Translations under genes and position numbers: made by a program
From: Sphingorhabdus sp. Alg239-R122
GTDB lineage: Bacteria; Pseudomonadota; Alphaproteobacteria; Sphingomonadales; Sphingomonadaceae
Assembly (NCBI RefSeq): GCF_900537065.1
Contig: NZ_UNRC01000014.1
Location: 137 to 46,801 of the forward strand
DNA length: 46,665 nucleotides
Direction of reading: 5' to 3'
Notes under the pieces: model-generated
What the model saw: only the letters and a program-made list of their open reading frames with translations
Told to the model about the DNA's origin: nothing
Database searches by the model: none
Shown here: positions 8,707-17,162 of the stretch, piece after piece
Position numbering within the stretch: the first letter of the stretch is position 1
How the letters are laid out: each line of letters starts with the position of its first letter

Positions 8707-9237
8707 GCCTTACCGATCACCCATCATGCGCTTCACCACCCCTATTTACCGAAATCGCTGTTCCGGCATCCTGCCCACGTTTCCCGTGTCTGTTTTGTTC
8801 GGTTATGACAATAAGATAGCAGGCCGGAAAAATGCATAATCCGGTCGCATTTCATACGTCATAAAAGTAGCGGAGAACGTTTTTGCGTTACTGTCCAAAC
8901 ACAGTTTGCTGATCCGTCCTGCCGGCCCCCGATGACTTAGTGTTTAGACAGTCGCAGGCGAGTCGAGCAAGGGCAGATTTGTAAAAAAAATGAAATAAAA
9001 GGTTTGACTCAATAAAATAACGAAAAATTGTGGATTATATAGTTAAGTATATAACAAAAAACAGTTTTTGCAGAAGTCAAAAAAATGGCATTTTGCGAAT
9101 CGTGGAAAGTCCTGCACTTGTGCAGTGCGGCATTTTTATTGGCCCTATCATTCTGTTCTTGGGGCTGATTCACTCTTCCGCTGCACAATCATTGTAACGC
9201 CATGTATCGCAGGTGCGGTGGTACAAAATGCAGATAC
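8707..9237. other. Intergenic region between dnaA and rpsT; AT-rich core, no gene
   Basis: No convincing coding frame is seen in this stretch. The dnaA-proximal part is of ordinary composition. A strongly AT-rich core lies at about 8980-9085. It holds a consensus -10 hexamer toward dnaA and a near-match DnaA box, listed separately. GANTC sites (the CcrM methylation target of alphaproteobacteria) occur at 8960-8964, 9006-9010 and 9167-9171, which is close to chance number. A 14-bp inverted repeat CTGCACttGTGCAG lies at 9112-9125. The region could be the dnaA promoter with a long leader of about 320 nt. Only one near-match DnaA box is seen, so a full replication origin is not demonstrated. Confidence 0.6.
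9029..9054 (-). promoter_or_regulatory. Candidate dnaA promoter -10 with overlapping DnaA-box-like site
   Basis: Read on the minus strand, 9039-9034 is TATAAT, a perfect -10 hexamer. The same bases run into TAATCCACA (9037-9029), which differs from the DnaA box TTATCCACA at one position. A 20-bp inverted repeat with 7-bp arms TTATATA and TATATAA spans 9035-9054. The -35 position is poor (GTTTTT), as expected for a regulated promoter. If used, the transcript would start near 9027 and reach dnaA after about 320 nt. Binding of DnaA at the -10 would fit the known autoregulation of dnaA in other bacteria; that is inference. Confidence 0.45.
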
Positions 9238-9270
9238 AAAAAACCCCGCGGCGCATGAAGCGGGCGGGGT
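9238..9270 (-). terminator. Rho-independent terminator of rpsT
   Basis: On the minus strand, ACCCCGC (9270-9264) pairs perfectly with GCGGGGT (9249-9243) across a 14-nt loop and is followed at once by a run of T. It sits 41 bp past the rpsT stop. Confidence 0.85.
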
Positions 9271-9310
9271 CATTGTCGCCGCATTCTCATGCGGGCTAGT
9301 GTCATGCTGC

Positions 9311-9574
9311 TTAACTAAGAGCGGCAATCTGCTTGTTGAGGCGCGAATATTTCCGCGCGGCGGTATTTTTGTGGATCAGGCCCTTGGCGACGCCACGTGC
9401 CATTTCCGGCTGAACAGTTGCCATCGCTTCGGTGGCGGCTTTCTTATCGCCTGCTTCAATCGCGGCTTCAACTTTTTTCACATAGGTGCGGATGCGGCCC
9501 ATACGGTTGCCATTTACAACGGCACGGCGGTCATTCCGGCGGATACGTTTCTTTGCTTGCGGCGTATTTGCCAT
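9311..9574 (-). CDS. rpsT: 30S ribosomal protein S20
   Basis: The 87-residue basic protein starts [17 protein letters not shown], the S20 N-terminus, and continues with [16 protein letters not shown] and [19 protein letters not shown], the helical bundle that binds 16S rRNA. Length matches the family (about 87). It is monocistronic, with a promoter at 9665-9693 and a strong terminator at 9238-9270. Its position between dnaA and mutM is conserved in many alphaproteobacteria. Confidence 0.97.
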   Translation of the reverse strand: MANTPQAKKRIRRNDRRAVVNGNRMGRIRTYVKKVEAAIEAGDKKAATEAMATVQPEMARGVAKGLIHKNTAARKYSRLNKQIAALS

Positions 9575-9664
9575 GTGTAATTACCTCAAAAACTTGTATG
9601 TTTTAAAATATCTGATGGACCCTGAGCAGCGTCAATTGCGCGCTGTAGCGCCATGAAGGTGCGG

Positions 9665-9693
9665 CGTATAATGCGGCTTTGCGGGAAGGTCAA
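9665..9693 (-). promoter_or_regulatory. Sigma70-type promoter for rpsT
   Basis: Minus-strand TTGACC (9693-9688) and TATACG (9670-9665) are separated by 17 bp. Transcription would start near 9658, leaving a leader of about 84 nt before the rpsT ATG. The spacing and -35 match support it; no expression data are available. Confidence 0.6.
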
Positions 9694-9732
9694 TGATTCT
9701 TTCGTAGGATTTGGTGTGTTTGCGAGCCATAA

Positions 9733-10545
9733 CTACCGTTGACATGCCTCGCACCAAAATGTGCTGCGTCCGCTCTGGGTGATACGCTGCACAGCGCCGC
9801 CGCAATGGCATTTCTCTCCCTCACGTCCATAGACACGCCATTCCTTGGCAAAATAACCAAGTTCACCGTCGGGTTTTGCATAATCGCGTAGGCTTGAACC
9901 ACCTGCCTTGATGGCTTGCGCAAGGACTTGCTTGATAGCATCTACCAACCCTGCCAGCCGTGCCTTGGAAATATTTCTGGCTTTGCGTTTGGGCGATATG
10001 CCCGCCATGTTGAGCGCTTCGCACACATAGATATTGCCAAGTCCCGCGACGATACGCTGGTTGAGCAGTGACAATTTGATGGGTGAAGTGCGCCCCGCGA
10101 GCGCGCCATGCAGATAAGCGGCGTTAAAATCATCGCCCAGCGGTTCGGGCCCCATTTTGGCAAAAGCGGGGAAGCTGTCCAGTGCATCCACTTGTACCAG
10201 ATCGAGTGAGCCAAAACGGCGCGGGTCATTGAGTGCGAGTGTCATGCCGCTTTCCGTCCGCAAAACGAAATGATCATGCTTGCCAATTTCATCGGGCGCA
10301 ATTCTCCATTTGCCCGACATGCCCAGATGAAAAATCAGCACATCACCGCGGTCGGTTGCAATCAGACCATATTTGGCGCGACGCGACAGGCTGGTAACCG
10401 TAGCTCCCGTCAAACGCTGGCGCAGATCGGGCGGCATGGGCCAGCGCAGGTCCGCGCGCCGCGGTGTTACTTCGGCGAGGGTTTCGCCGTCCAGCACGGC
10501 CTCAAGGCCGCGTACCGTGGTTTCAACTTCGGGGAGCTCAGGCAT
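9733..10545 (-). CDS. mutM: Formamidopyrimidine-DNA glycosylase
   Basis: The 270-residue protein excises 8-oxoguanine and formamidopyrimidines. It starts MPELPEVETTVRGL, in which Pro2 is the catalytic nucleophile and Glu3 the acid. This fixes the start at 10545, although the frame is open for another 97 codons upstream. LNDPRRFGSLDLV carries the DNA-intercalating residues, and NIYVCEALNMAGISP is the helix-two-turn-helix region. The C-terminal zinc finger is complete, with CHC (Cys-x-Cys as usual in MutM) and WCEACQR. It is transcribed away from ubiE, with 111 bp between the two starts. Confidence 0.97.
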   Translation of the reverse strand: MPELPEVETTVRGLEAVLDGETLAEVTPRRADLRWPMPPDLRQRLTGATVTSLSRRAKYGLIATDRGDVLIFHLGMSGKWRIAPDEIGKHDHFVLRTESGMTLALNDPRRFGSLDLVQVDALDSFPAFAKMGPEPLGDDFNAAYLHGALAGRTSPIKLSLLNQRIVAGLGNIYVCEALNMAGISPKRKARNISKARLAGLVDAIKQVLAQAIKAGGSSLRDYAKPDGELGYFAKEWRVYGREGEKCHCGGAVQRITQSGRSTFWCEACQR

Positions 10546-10656
10546 GGGTTGGGTGTAAGGGATTAGCGCGCGGGAGGGAAGGGGAGGTTTTGGTTGTGAA
10601 AAAACTCTCCCCAAACCCACTTCCCCAGCGGCTCTTTTATCCCTACATAGCCATGC

Positions 10657-11388
10657 ATGACTGATACAGTATCCTTTGGCTATGAAGATATTGACGCGAG
10701 TGAGAAACAGGCCCGGGTGGGCGGTATTTTCTCTGGCGTTGCGAGCAAATATGACCTGATGAACGATGCCATGTCTGGCGGCATGCACCGTTTGTGGAAA
10801 GACCGGTTCGTGCGCCGTGTTAAGCCGCAGGCGCACGAAGATATTCTCGATATGGCAGGCGGTACAGGTGATATTGCCTTTCGCCTGGTCAAATCAGGCG
10901 CCAATGTCACGGTGGCGGATATCAATCAGGAAATGCTGGATGTCGGTATCGACCGCGCCATGCAAACGGGTGAGGACCGGCTGGTCTGGTCACGCCAGAA
11001 TGCGGAAGAACTGGCCTTTGATGACCGCAGTTTCGACGCTTATACAATTGCATTCGGCATCCGCAATGTAACGCATATCGATAAAGCGCTGAAAGAAGCG
11101 CACCGCGCGCTTAAATTTGGCGGGCGTTTTTATTGCCTGGAATTTTCAACCACGCTCTGGCCCGGATTTGGCGAAGTCTATGACGCCTATTCGCACAAGG
11201 TTGTGCCGAAACTTGGCGAAGCGCTGGCCGGCGATGCGGACAGTTATCGCTACCTGATCGAATCGATCCGGCGCTTTCCTGATATGGAAAAGTTTGAGGG
11301 GCTCATCCGCGATGCGGGTTTCGTGCGTACGAAAGTGGAGCCATTGCTCGGCGGCCTTGTCGCCATTCATAGCGGGTGGAAGATATAG
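10657..11388 (+). CDS. ubiE: Ubiquinone/menaquinone biosynthesis C-methyltransferase UbiE
   Basis: The 243-residue SAM-dependent methyltransferase acts on the benzoquinol ring in ubiquinone synthesis. Motif I is LDMAGGTGDIAFRL (about residues 65-78). The UbiE signatures RVGGIFSGVASKYDLMND, near the N-terminus, and FRYLIESI-like YRYLIESIRRFPDME followed by GGLVAIHSGWKI at the end are all present. The TTG start of ubiB begins one base after the ubiE stop, so the two genes are surely one operon, consistent with their shared pathway. Confidence 0.97.
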   Translation: MTDTVSFGYEDIDASEKQARVGGIFSGVASKYDLMNDAMSGGMHRLWKDRFVRRVKPQAHEDILDMAGGTGDIAFRLVKSGANVTVADINQEMLDVGIDRAMQTGEDRLVWSRQNAEELAFDDRSFDAYTIAFGIRNVTHIDKALKEAHRALKFGGRFYCLEFSTTLWPGFGEVYDAYSHKVVPKLGEALAGDADSYRYLIESIRRFPDMEKFEGLIRDAGFVRTKVEPLLGGLVAIHSGWKI

Positions 11389-11389
11389 A

Positions 11390-12940
11390 TTGACCCAACC
11401 GCGCACGCATATTTTCCGCCTTTTGAAATGGGGCCGGATACTGGCGCGGCATGGCGCGTTGCGCGGGATTGAGCGTGACCACAACACGCCGCCGCAGGTG
11501 AAGCGCCTGTGCCGGATTGCGCGTTTCGGAACATTCCAGCCAAAAGAGCCCGATTACGCAGGCGCATTCCGCGCTATTGGCCCGGCGGCGATCAAGCTGG
11601 GCCAGACGCTTGCGACTCGCCCGGATATTGTCGGCGAGGAAGCTGCCCGCAACCTGCTCTACCTGCAGGATGATCTGCCACCTGTGGCTTTTGCGGAGAT
11701 TGAACGGGAGCTGGAGCGCGGGCTGAACAAGCCTGTCAGCGAGCTGTTCCAGTCTGTTGACCCGGAACCAGTGGGTTCCGCGTCGATTGCGCAGGTGCAC
11801 CGGGCAGTAACGACCGAAGGCCGCGATGTTGCGGTCAAGGTGTTGCGCCCCGGCATTCGAGAGAAATTTGCGCAGGATATAGAGACATATGAATGGGCGG
11901 CGGCGCATCTGGAAGATATGGGCGGGGAGGCGGCGCGGCTGCGTCCGCGACTGGTTGTCGCCAATTTCAAGCGCTGGACCCTGCGCGAACTGGATCTGCG
12001 GCGTGAGGCGGCGAGCGCATCCGAACTGCGCGAAGCGATGGAAGTGGAAGAGGGATACGAGATCCCCGCGATTGACTGGGACCGCACATCGGGCCGTGTG
12101 ATGACGCTCGAATGGGTGGACGGTATCAAGATATCGAAACTGGGCGCGCTGAAAGATGCGGGGCATGACCTCAACGGCCTGGCCGAACGGCTGGTGCTCA
12201 ATTTTCTGAAACAGGCGATTTCGGCGGGTTACTTCCATGCCGATATGCATCAGGGCAACCTGTTTGTGAAAGAAGATGGCACGATCGCTGCGATTGATTT
12301 TGGCATTATGGGCCGCATCAACCGGCAGGCACGTTTCTGGCTCGCCGAGATACTCTATGGCCTGACCACCGGCAATTATAAGCGCGTGGCGGAAATCCAT
12401 TTCGAGGCGCAATATGTGCCGAGCTATCACAATGTTGATGAGTTCGCGACCGCACTGCGCGCCGTGGGGGAACCGACACGCGGCAAGCCCGTCAGTGAGC
12501 TTAGTGTGGGGCAGATGCTCGACAGCCTGTTTGCCATCACGCGCGACTTTGACATGCAGACTCAGCCGCATCTGCTGCTGTTGCAGAAAACCATGGTGAT
12601 GGTGGAGGGGATTGCGACTTCGCTCAACCCAAGCATTAATATGTGGGATGTCGCCGCGCCTTATGTGCGCAACTGGATACGTGGCGAGTTGGGGCCGGAA
12701 GCTGCGGTGGCTGACCGTATCCACAACGATATCGATACACTCATGAAGCTGCCTGATATGATCCGGCGGCTTGATGAGCAAATCCCCAAAAAAGGCGGTG
12801 CGCCCGATGCGCCCCCACTCCCTGAAGTCGAGCTGATCTGGGACAAGAAACAGTCGCAAAGCCGTAGTTTCTGGCGCTATGCATTCACTGCCGCGCTGTT
12901 CGGCGCGGCAGGCGCGGGTGCGATGTGGATGTGGGGTTAG
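11390..12940 (+). CDS. ubiB: Ubiquinone biosynthesis protein UbiB (ABC1/ADCK family)
   Basis: UbiB is an atypical kinase/ATPase required for ubiquinone synthesis, anchored in the inner membrane. The family marks are present: AAIKLGQTLATRPDI (KxGQ, about residue 68), the alanine-rich loop GSASIAQVHRA replacing the P-loop, the ExD motif LRELDLRREAA, the catalytic loop FHADMHQGNLFV, and DFG in AIDFGIMGR. One transmembrane helix closes the protein, RYAFTAALFGAAGAGAMWMW. The start is TTG at 11390, giving MTQPRTHIFRLLKWGRIL and 516 residues. No ATG is available near this point except one inside ubiE, which would add about 28 unlikely residues. Confidence 0.93.
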   Translation: MTQPRTHIFRLLKWGRILARHGALRGIERDHNTPPQVKRLCRIARFGTFQPKEPDYAGAFRAIGPAAIKLGQTLATRPDIVGEEAARNLLYLQDDLPPVAFAEIERELERGLNKPVSELFQSVDPEPVGSASIAQVHRAVTTEGRDVAVKVLRPGIREKFAQDIETYEWAAAHLEDMGGEAARLRPRLVVANFKRWTLRELDLRREAASASELREAMEVEEGYEIPAIDWDRTSGRVMTLEWVDGIKISKLGALKDAGHDLNGLAERLVLNFLKQAISAGYFHADMHQGNLFVKEDGTIAAIDFGIMGRINRQARFWLAEILYGLTTGNYKRVAEIHFEAQYVPSYHNVDEFATALRAVGEPTRGKPVSELSVGQMLDSLFAITRDFDMQTQPHLLLLQKTMVMVEGIATSLNPSINMWDVAAPYVRNWIRGELGPEAAVADRIHNDIDTLMKLPDMIRRLDEQIPKKGGAPDAPPLPEVELIWDKKQSQSRSFWRYAFTAALFGAAGAGAMWMWG

Positions 12941-12992
12941 ACTTGCGCATATTTAGCGCGTAGCATTGTCCTGTAACAGCGGGAGAATGATT

Positions 12993-13502
12993 ATGCGTAG
13001 CTTATCACTGGCACTGGCTTTTTCGGCTGCCGTACTTGGCGGACCTGTTACAGGTGCGGCCTATGCAGAAGAAACGACGAGCGATGCACAGGCGGATATC
13101 CTCAAAATCTTCACTGGTACATGGAAAGCTGAGGGTACATCTTTCGGTGTGCCATCAAAATCGACCATGGTGTGGCGCGAGGCGTTGGATGGAAAGTTTT
13201 ACCGTCTGACCTACACGATAGAAATGCAACGTGATGACAAGGTGCAGGCTTTTGTCGGACATGGCTATTATCAGCGCGGTTCTTCGCACGGGTTCTGGGC
13301 CGATAATGGCGGCGATCTGCATTCGATGGTGACGACATATACGGGTACGCAGGTGAGCACGATATGGGGCAAGGCGGGCGGTAAGCAAGGGCGATCCAGC
13401 TATACGTTGCGGGATGATGGCAAGATTGAAGTGATCGACTGGATACTCACCGAAAATGGCTGGCGCGAGTTTAACCGCACACTGTTTTCGCAGGCGGATT
13501 AG
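12993..13502 (+). CDS. Secreted protein of unknown function, possible beta-barrel (DUF1579-like)
   Basis: The gene encodes 169 residues with a classical signal peptide: MRSLSLALAFSAAVLGG leading to a likely cleavage after AYA. The mature part alternates short strands (GTWKAEGTSFG, KFYRLTYTIEM, FVGHGYYQR, YTLRDDGKIEVIDWILTENGW), a pattern seen in small calycin-like or DUF1579 barrels that bind or carry ligands. No catalytic motif is visible, so no function is claimed. The ATG at 12993 is preferred because GGGAG lies eight bases before it. ATG 12987 is too close to that site. It follows ubiB by 52 bp and ends at a strong bidirectional terminator. Confidence 0.72.
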   Translation: MRSLSLALAFSAAVLGGPVTGAAYAEETTSDAQADILKIFTGTWKAEGTSFGVPSKSTMVWREALDGKFYRLTYTIEMQRDDKVQAFVGHGYYQRGSSHGFWADNGGDLHSMVTTYTGTQVSTIWGKAGGKQGRSSYTLRDDGKIEVIDWILTENGWREFNRTLFSQAD

Positions 13503-13555
13503 GGTTTCACCGTAAGTTTACGTCGCTCCGCTCCTCGCAATGACGCAGAAACAAA

Positions 13556-13587
13556 AAAGGGCGCAGTCATGTGCGACCGCGCCCTTT
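13556..13587. terminator. Bidirectional rho-independent terminator
   Basis: AAAGGGCGC (13556-13564) pairs perfectly with GCGCCCTTT (13579-13587), nine base pairs with a 14-nt loop and A/T tracts on both sides. It lies between the convergent secreted-protein and carbonic anhydrase genes and can serve both. Confidence 0.85.
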
Positions 13588-13608
13588 ATGCGCAAAATCA
13601 GGAAAAGA

Positions 13609-14361
13609 TTACTCCGCTGCGGTCAGTGTCCGCTCATTCAGTGGCTGCACCGGACGGGCATTATTTTTCATCATGCCATTTAATGCCTCAATTTGCTCCG
13701 CGCTGGCTGTCGCTGGTGATGCCACAACATGCCAGTTTACGCCTTCACTGCATGGCGGAGTGGTGAGTGAACCGGGGTAATTATACGCGGTCAACGCCGA
13801 TGGCAGCATGGCAGCGATATCCACGTCGGTTTCTCCGCCAACATTGTCCAAAATTGTTTGCAACGATGCATTGGCCTCGCCTTCCTCAAACAGGATGCCG
13901 AGCACGCCAAATTCACCTTCGCCACTCTGATGCACAAAATGCGCTACCAGGGGATAGGATTTGCCTGTCACGGTATGTTCGGATGGCGTGTGCATATGCA
14001 TTTGTAACAGGTTGAACGTGGTGTCACCGGAGGTAAAGGATGCGCCCTCAGCAAAATCAGCCTGTACAGTATAGCCTTTATCAACAATTTTTGCGGACTG
14101 GCTACCGTAGTTGGTGGTCACATCGACCGTTTTGGCTTCACCGCGTGCGGGAAGGTCGATCGGGGATTGCTGTGTGCCGGTTTTGCAGGTGGCAAATTCA
14201 GCAGACAGATCGCCCCAGTTTTCCGGGCCTTCTTCGCCGTCATAGTCCCAAACGACCTTGTCCGCTTTGTCTGCTTTTGCTTCTGTATCGTCCGCTTGCT
14301 GTGTACATGCGGTCAGCGCCAAAGCGGCTACACCGCTGCATATCAAAGCTATTTTTCTCAT
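13609..14361 (-). CDS. Alpha-type carbonic anhydrase, lipoprotein
   Basis: The 250-residue protein begins with a lipoprotein signal (MRKIALICSGVAALALTAC, lipobox LTAC, Cys about residue 19), so it is anchored at the periplasmic side. Alpha carbonic anhydrase signatures follow: WDYDGEEGPENWGDL, QQSPIDL, and LLQMHMHTPSEHTV, which gives the first two zinc histidines plus the PSEH motif. AHFVHQ supplies the third histidine, and YPGSLTTPPCSEGVNWHV is the C-terminal signature. The enzyme hydrates CO2 to bicarbonate in the periplasm. The usual FHFH motif reads MHMH here, which keeps both metal ligands. The gene stands alone, with a terminator behind it. Confidence 0.93.
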   Translation of the reverse strand: MRKIALICSGVAALALTACTQQADDTEAKADKADKVVWDYDGEEGPENWGDLSAEFATCKTGTQQSPIDLPARGEAKTVDVTTNYGSQSAKIVDKGYTVQADFAEGASFTSGDTTFNLLQMHMHTPSEHTVTGKSYPLVAHFVHQSGEGEFGVLGILFEEGEANASLQTILDNVGGETDVDIAAMLPSALTAYNYPGSLTTPPCSEGVNWHVVASPATASAEQIEALNGMMKNNARPVQPLNERTLTAAE

Positions 14362-14642
14362 GCAATTTGTCTCCCAAAACCCTGTTGATTACACTTGTCA
14401 GTTTGGAAAATCAGTTATTTTGGAAGCTACGCTTAAAACCGTCCGCTGTCCAAAATGGCACCGATATCCATCGATGCGATCCGACATCACGCGTCAATTG
14501 ATACGCAAGAGGGGCCCGGTCTCGCAACTCATCAATCTGTAGCATGCAATATTGTTCCGAACCGCATGAAATTTTTTGGTTGTCTGTGCATTATGGTCCT
14601 TAATTATGGACTCTCGCATATCCTGCGCTGTAGATGGGTGTC

Positions 14643-15884
14643 ATGACGACACCAAAACATATCACCCTGATTATAGGCGGCGGGATTGCGGCCTATAAAT
14701 CGTGCGAGCTTATCCGCCTGATCCGCAAGGCGGGTATGACAGTACGCTGTGTATTGACCGACGGCGGGGCGCAGTTCGTAACGCCAATGTCGCTTGCGGC
14801 GCTAAGCGAGAATGAGGTTTTCACGACGCTATGGGACCTGAAAAACGAAACCGAGATGGGGCATATCCAGCTCAGCCGGGAGGCGGACCTGATCGTGGTG
14901 TGTCCCGCAACCGCTGATCTGATGGCGAAAATGGCGGCGGGTATTGCTGACAATCTGGCCACAACCCTGCTGCTTGCAACCGATACGCCGGTGATGGCCG
15001 TACCCGCGATGAATGTGCGGATGTGGCACCATGAGGCGACGCAGCGTAATGTTATGCAGTTGCGCGGGGATGGCGTCCATGTGATGCAGCCAGATAGTGG
15101 CGCGATGGCATGCGGTGAATTTGGTGAGGGAAGGCTGCCCGAACCGGAAACGGTTTTTGCCGAAATCGAAAACCATTTTGCCCATGACAATCCTCTTGAA
15201 GGCCAGCCTGCTTTTGCTGATGACGAGCATCGGCCGCTTTACGGCAAGCATGTGCTGATAACGGCAGGCCCGACACACGAACCAATTGATCCGGTTCGCT
15301 ATATTGGTAACCGTTCCAGCGGCCGGCAGGGTTTTGCGATTGCCGCAGCCGCAGCGGATATGGGCGCCGAAGTGACGCTGGTGGCAGGGCCAGTGCATCT
15401 GGCGACACCGGCAGGTGTAACGCGGGTGGATGTGCAGACTGCGCGTGAAATGCAGGCGGCAGTGGAGAGTGCGCTCCCCGCCGATGCCGCCGTGATGGTG
15501 GCGGCGGTGGCCGATTGGCGTGCATCGGACAGTGCCGAGCAGAAAATGAAAAAGACCGGCAAGGGCCCCGCACCGCTCACGTTGACTGAAAACCCTGACA
15601 TATTGGCGGGACTGGCGGCGCATGAACAGCGTCCTGGCCTGCTTGTCGGCTTTGCCGCCGAAACCGAAAAGGTGGTGGAGCATGCCCAGGCCAAGCTGGT
15701 GCGCAAAAAATGCGACTGGATTGTCGCCAATGACGTGTCGGGCGGTGCGGGCGGTAGTGTAATGGGGGGTACGGAAAATACCGTGCATATCGTCACCGCC
15801 GATGGCGTCGACAGCTGGGAAAAATTACACAAGAATGATGTGGCCCGCAAACTGGTGGAGAAAATGGCCGATGCGCTTTCCTGA
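14643..15884 (+). CDS. coaBC: Bifunctional phosphopantothenoylcysteine decarboxylase / phosphopantothenate-cysteine ligase
   Basis: The protein makes 4'-phosphopantetheine for coenzyme A. The CoaC half (residues about 1-185) has [17 protein letters not shown], the flavin and substrate region [27 protein letters not shown] and the active-site loop [11 protein letters not shown] with the essential Cys. The CoaB half starts at [20 protein letters not shown] and includes NRSSGRQG and [13 protein letters not shown] 14643 (MTTPKH) is used. ATG 14634 would add MGV. The last 14 bp overlap dut in another frame, an arrangement conserved in alphaproteobacteria that implies translational coupling. Confidence 0.96.
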   Translation: MTTPKHITLIIGGGIAAYKSCELIRLIRKAGMTVRCVLTDGGAQFVTPMSLAALSENEVFTTLWDLKNETEMGHIQLSREADLIVVCPATADLMAKMAAGIADNLATTLLLATDTPVMAVPAMNVRMWHHEATQRNVMQLRGDGVHVMQPDSGAMACGEFGEGRLPEPETVFAEIENHFAHDNPLEGQPAFADDEHRPLYGKHVLITAGPTHEPIDPVRYIGNRSSGRQGFAIAAAAADMGAEVTLVAGPVHLATPAGVTRVDVQTAREMQAAVESALPADAAVMVAAVADWRASDSAEQKMKKTGKGPAPLTLTENPDILAGLAAHEQRPGLLVGFAAETEKVVEHAQAKLVRKKCDWIVANDVSGGAGGSVMGGTENTVHIVTADGVDSWEKLHKNDVARKLVEKMADALS

Positions 15885-16323
15885 AATCAATATAGAGCTC
15901 AAACGGCTCGAAAACGGCGAAGGCTTGCCGGTACCGGAATATGAAACACCGGGCTCTGCAGGTATGGATGTGCGCGCGGCAAAAGCGATAACCATAGCAT
16001 CCGGCGATCGTGCCATTGTGCCCACTGGTTTCGCGATGGCAATTCCTGAAGGCTATGAGGTGCAAGTACGTCCGCGCTCAGGTCTTGCCATCAAAAAGGG
16101 CATAAGCCTGCCCAACACACCGGGGACGATCGACAGCGATTATCGCGGTGAGCTGGGCGTTATCCTGATTAATCACGGGGCAGAGGATTTTGTTATTGAA
16201 CGCGGCGACCGGATTGCACAGCTGGTGGTCGCGCCAGTGCAACGCGCCAAAATGGTAATAGTGGATGAATTGGGCAGCACTGCACGCGGCAGTGGTGGCT
16301 TCGGCTCGACGGGGGTTAATTAA
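15871..16323 (+). CDS. dut: Deoxyuridine 5'-triphosphate nucleotidohydrolase
   Basis: The 150-residue dUTPase hydrolyses dUTP to dUMP and keeps uracil out of DNA. All five trimeric dUTPase motifs are visible: [13 protein letters not shown] (I), [11 protein letters not shown] (II), [14 protein letters not shown] (III, with the uracil-binding beta-hairpin and the catalytic Asp), [10 protein letters not shown] (IV) and [10 protein letters not shown] (V, the flexible C-terminal arm). The ATG at 15871 lies inside the end of coaBC. A longer open frame upstream is within coaBC and is not used. The stop overlaps the convergent DUF4136 gene by 8 bp. Confidence 0.97.
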   Translation: MRFPEINIELKRLENGEGLPVPEYETPGSAGMDVRAAKAITIASGDRAIVPTGFAMAIPEGYEVQVRPRSGLAIKKGISLPNTPGTIDSDYRGELGVILINHGAEDFVIERGDRIAQLVVAPVQRAKMVIVDELGSTARGSGGFGSTGVN

Positions 16324-17050
16324 CCCGCTTCACCGTTTTCTTTTCAGGTGCAACGGAGATACGCACCGTTTCACCGGATTCACCCGGGAAGTCGGTGAAG
16401 ATGGCTTCGACCAGGTTCGGCACCAAATAGCCGAGACGGCGGCTGCGTGACATGGCTTCTGCCTTACCTTCAAACAGGCGTTTGCCATCGGCATTGCGGT
16501 CGATGTTCATATTGAGCTGGCTGGTATAGACCGTGATCCTGTCCAGATCAGTGCCGCCAAAGAAGAATGGGTCATAGAAACCAAAGCGATAAAAGGCTGG
16601 GTGGCGGAAACGACGGTGGCCGAAATAACCACGCCTGTAATAGCCCCGGCGGCCCCAATATCCGTGACGGCCGTAAAACCCGCGTCCGTAACCTGCATAG
16701 AAGGGATCGTAGAAACCGGTACGGCGGTATTTTGTCTTGCCGCGATCAATATCATAAGAAAAACTGACCGTCATGTCGGCTGTATCGGCGGAACTTGCGG
16801 GGACGTAACCGATACGCGCCATCTGTTTTTCAACCAGTGATGCATATTGTGCGAATTCCAGGCCGCCTTTCAGCTCAGGATCGGCTGCCCTGATTGTAAA
16901 ACTCTGCCCTGTGGGCGCGGGCAGTTCCTGAAACCGGGTGACTTCAGATTTGAAAGAAGGTGTGGCGCAGGCGCCCAGAGACAGGACGAGCAGGGGCACC
17001 GACACAAGCGACAGCTTGCGACTGCTAAGTGATGTTGCCAGATATTTCAT
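16316..17050 (-). CDS. DUF4136-type lipoprotein with Gly/Tyr/Arg-rich insert
   Basis: The product has 244 residues. A lipoprotein signal runs to LSLGACAT (Cys about 29). The first domain (KSEVTRFQ, then [21 protein letters not shown], then [10 protein letters not shown]) and the last (YTSQLNMNI, then [33 protein letters not shown]) have the layout of DUF4136 envelope lipoproteins. Between them, about residues 110-165, is an unusual stretch made almost wholly of Gly, Tyr, Phe, Arg and His. The function is unknown; relatives are outer-membrane or periplasmic lipoproteins. ATG 17050 (MKYLATS) is the only start that gives a clean signal peptide. Two GANTC sites lie just upstream, at 17056-17060 and 17067-17071. 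Confidence 0.78.
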   Translation of the reverse strand: MKYLATSLSSRKLSLVSVPLLVLSLGACATPSFKSEVTRFQELPAPTGQSFTIRAADPELKGGLEFAQYASLVEKQMARIGYVPASSADTADMTVSFSYDIDRGKTKYRRTGFYDPFYAGYGRGFYGRHGYWGRRGYYRRGYFGHRRFRHPAFYRFGFYDPFFFGGTDLDRITVYTSQLNMNIDRNADGKRLFEGKAEAMSRSRRLGYLVPNLVEAIFTDFPGESGETVRISVAPEKKTVKRVN

Positions 17051-17162
17051 AATGCGACTCCGAATAGACTCTAAGCTCCCAACGCACCGCAACTTATAGA
17101 TGTTCTGCGCTGAACGTGCGTTGAACGGTGCATTTATAGCTGTAAAGCGTTGTAAAACAGAT

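Noticed and set aside
8707-9310. A replication origin beside dnaA
   Set aside because: Only one near-match DnaA box is visible and alphaproteobacterial origins often lie away from dnaA. Kept as a regulatory region, not called oriC.
9068-9580. 170-codon plus-strand frame across the dnaA-rpsT gap and rpsT
   Set aside because: Its second half is the reverse strand of rpsT and it runs through the rpsT terminator; no domain seen.
11303-12859. 518-codon open frame antisense to ubiB
   Set aside because: It lies wholly opposite ubiB, which carries every family motif. The composition (many Arg, His, Gln) is what the reverse strand of a GC-rich gene produces. No domain is recognisable.
14362-14642. 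Small open frames in the gap before coaBC
   Set aside because: Short frames exist on the plus strand but lack ribosome binding sites and recognisable composition. The stretch is probably the promoter region of coaBC-dut and the carbonic anhydrase gene.
14829-15788. 319-codon open frame antisense to coaBC
   Set aside because: Opposite a gene with complete CoaB and CoaC motifs; His/Arg-rich translation typical of a shadow frame.
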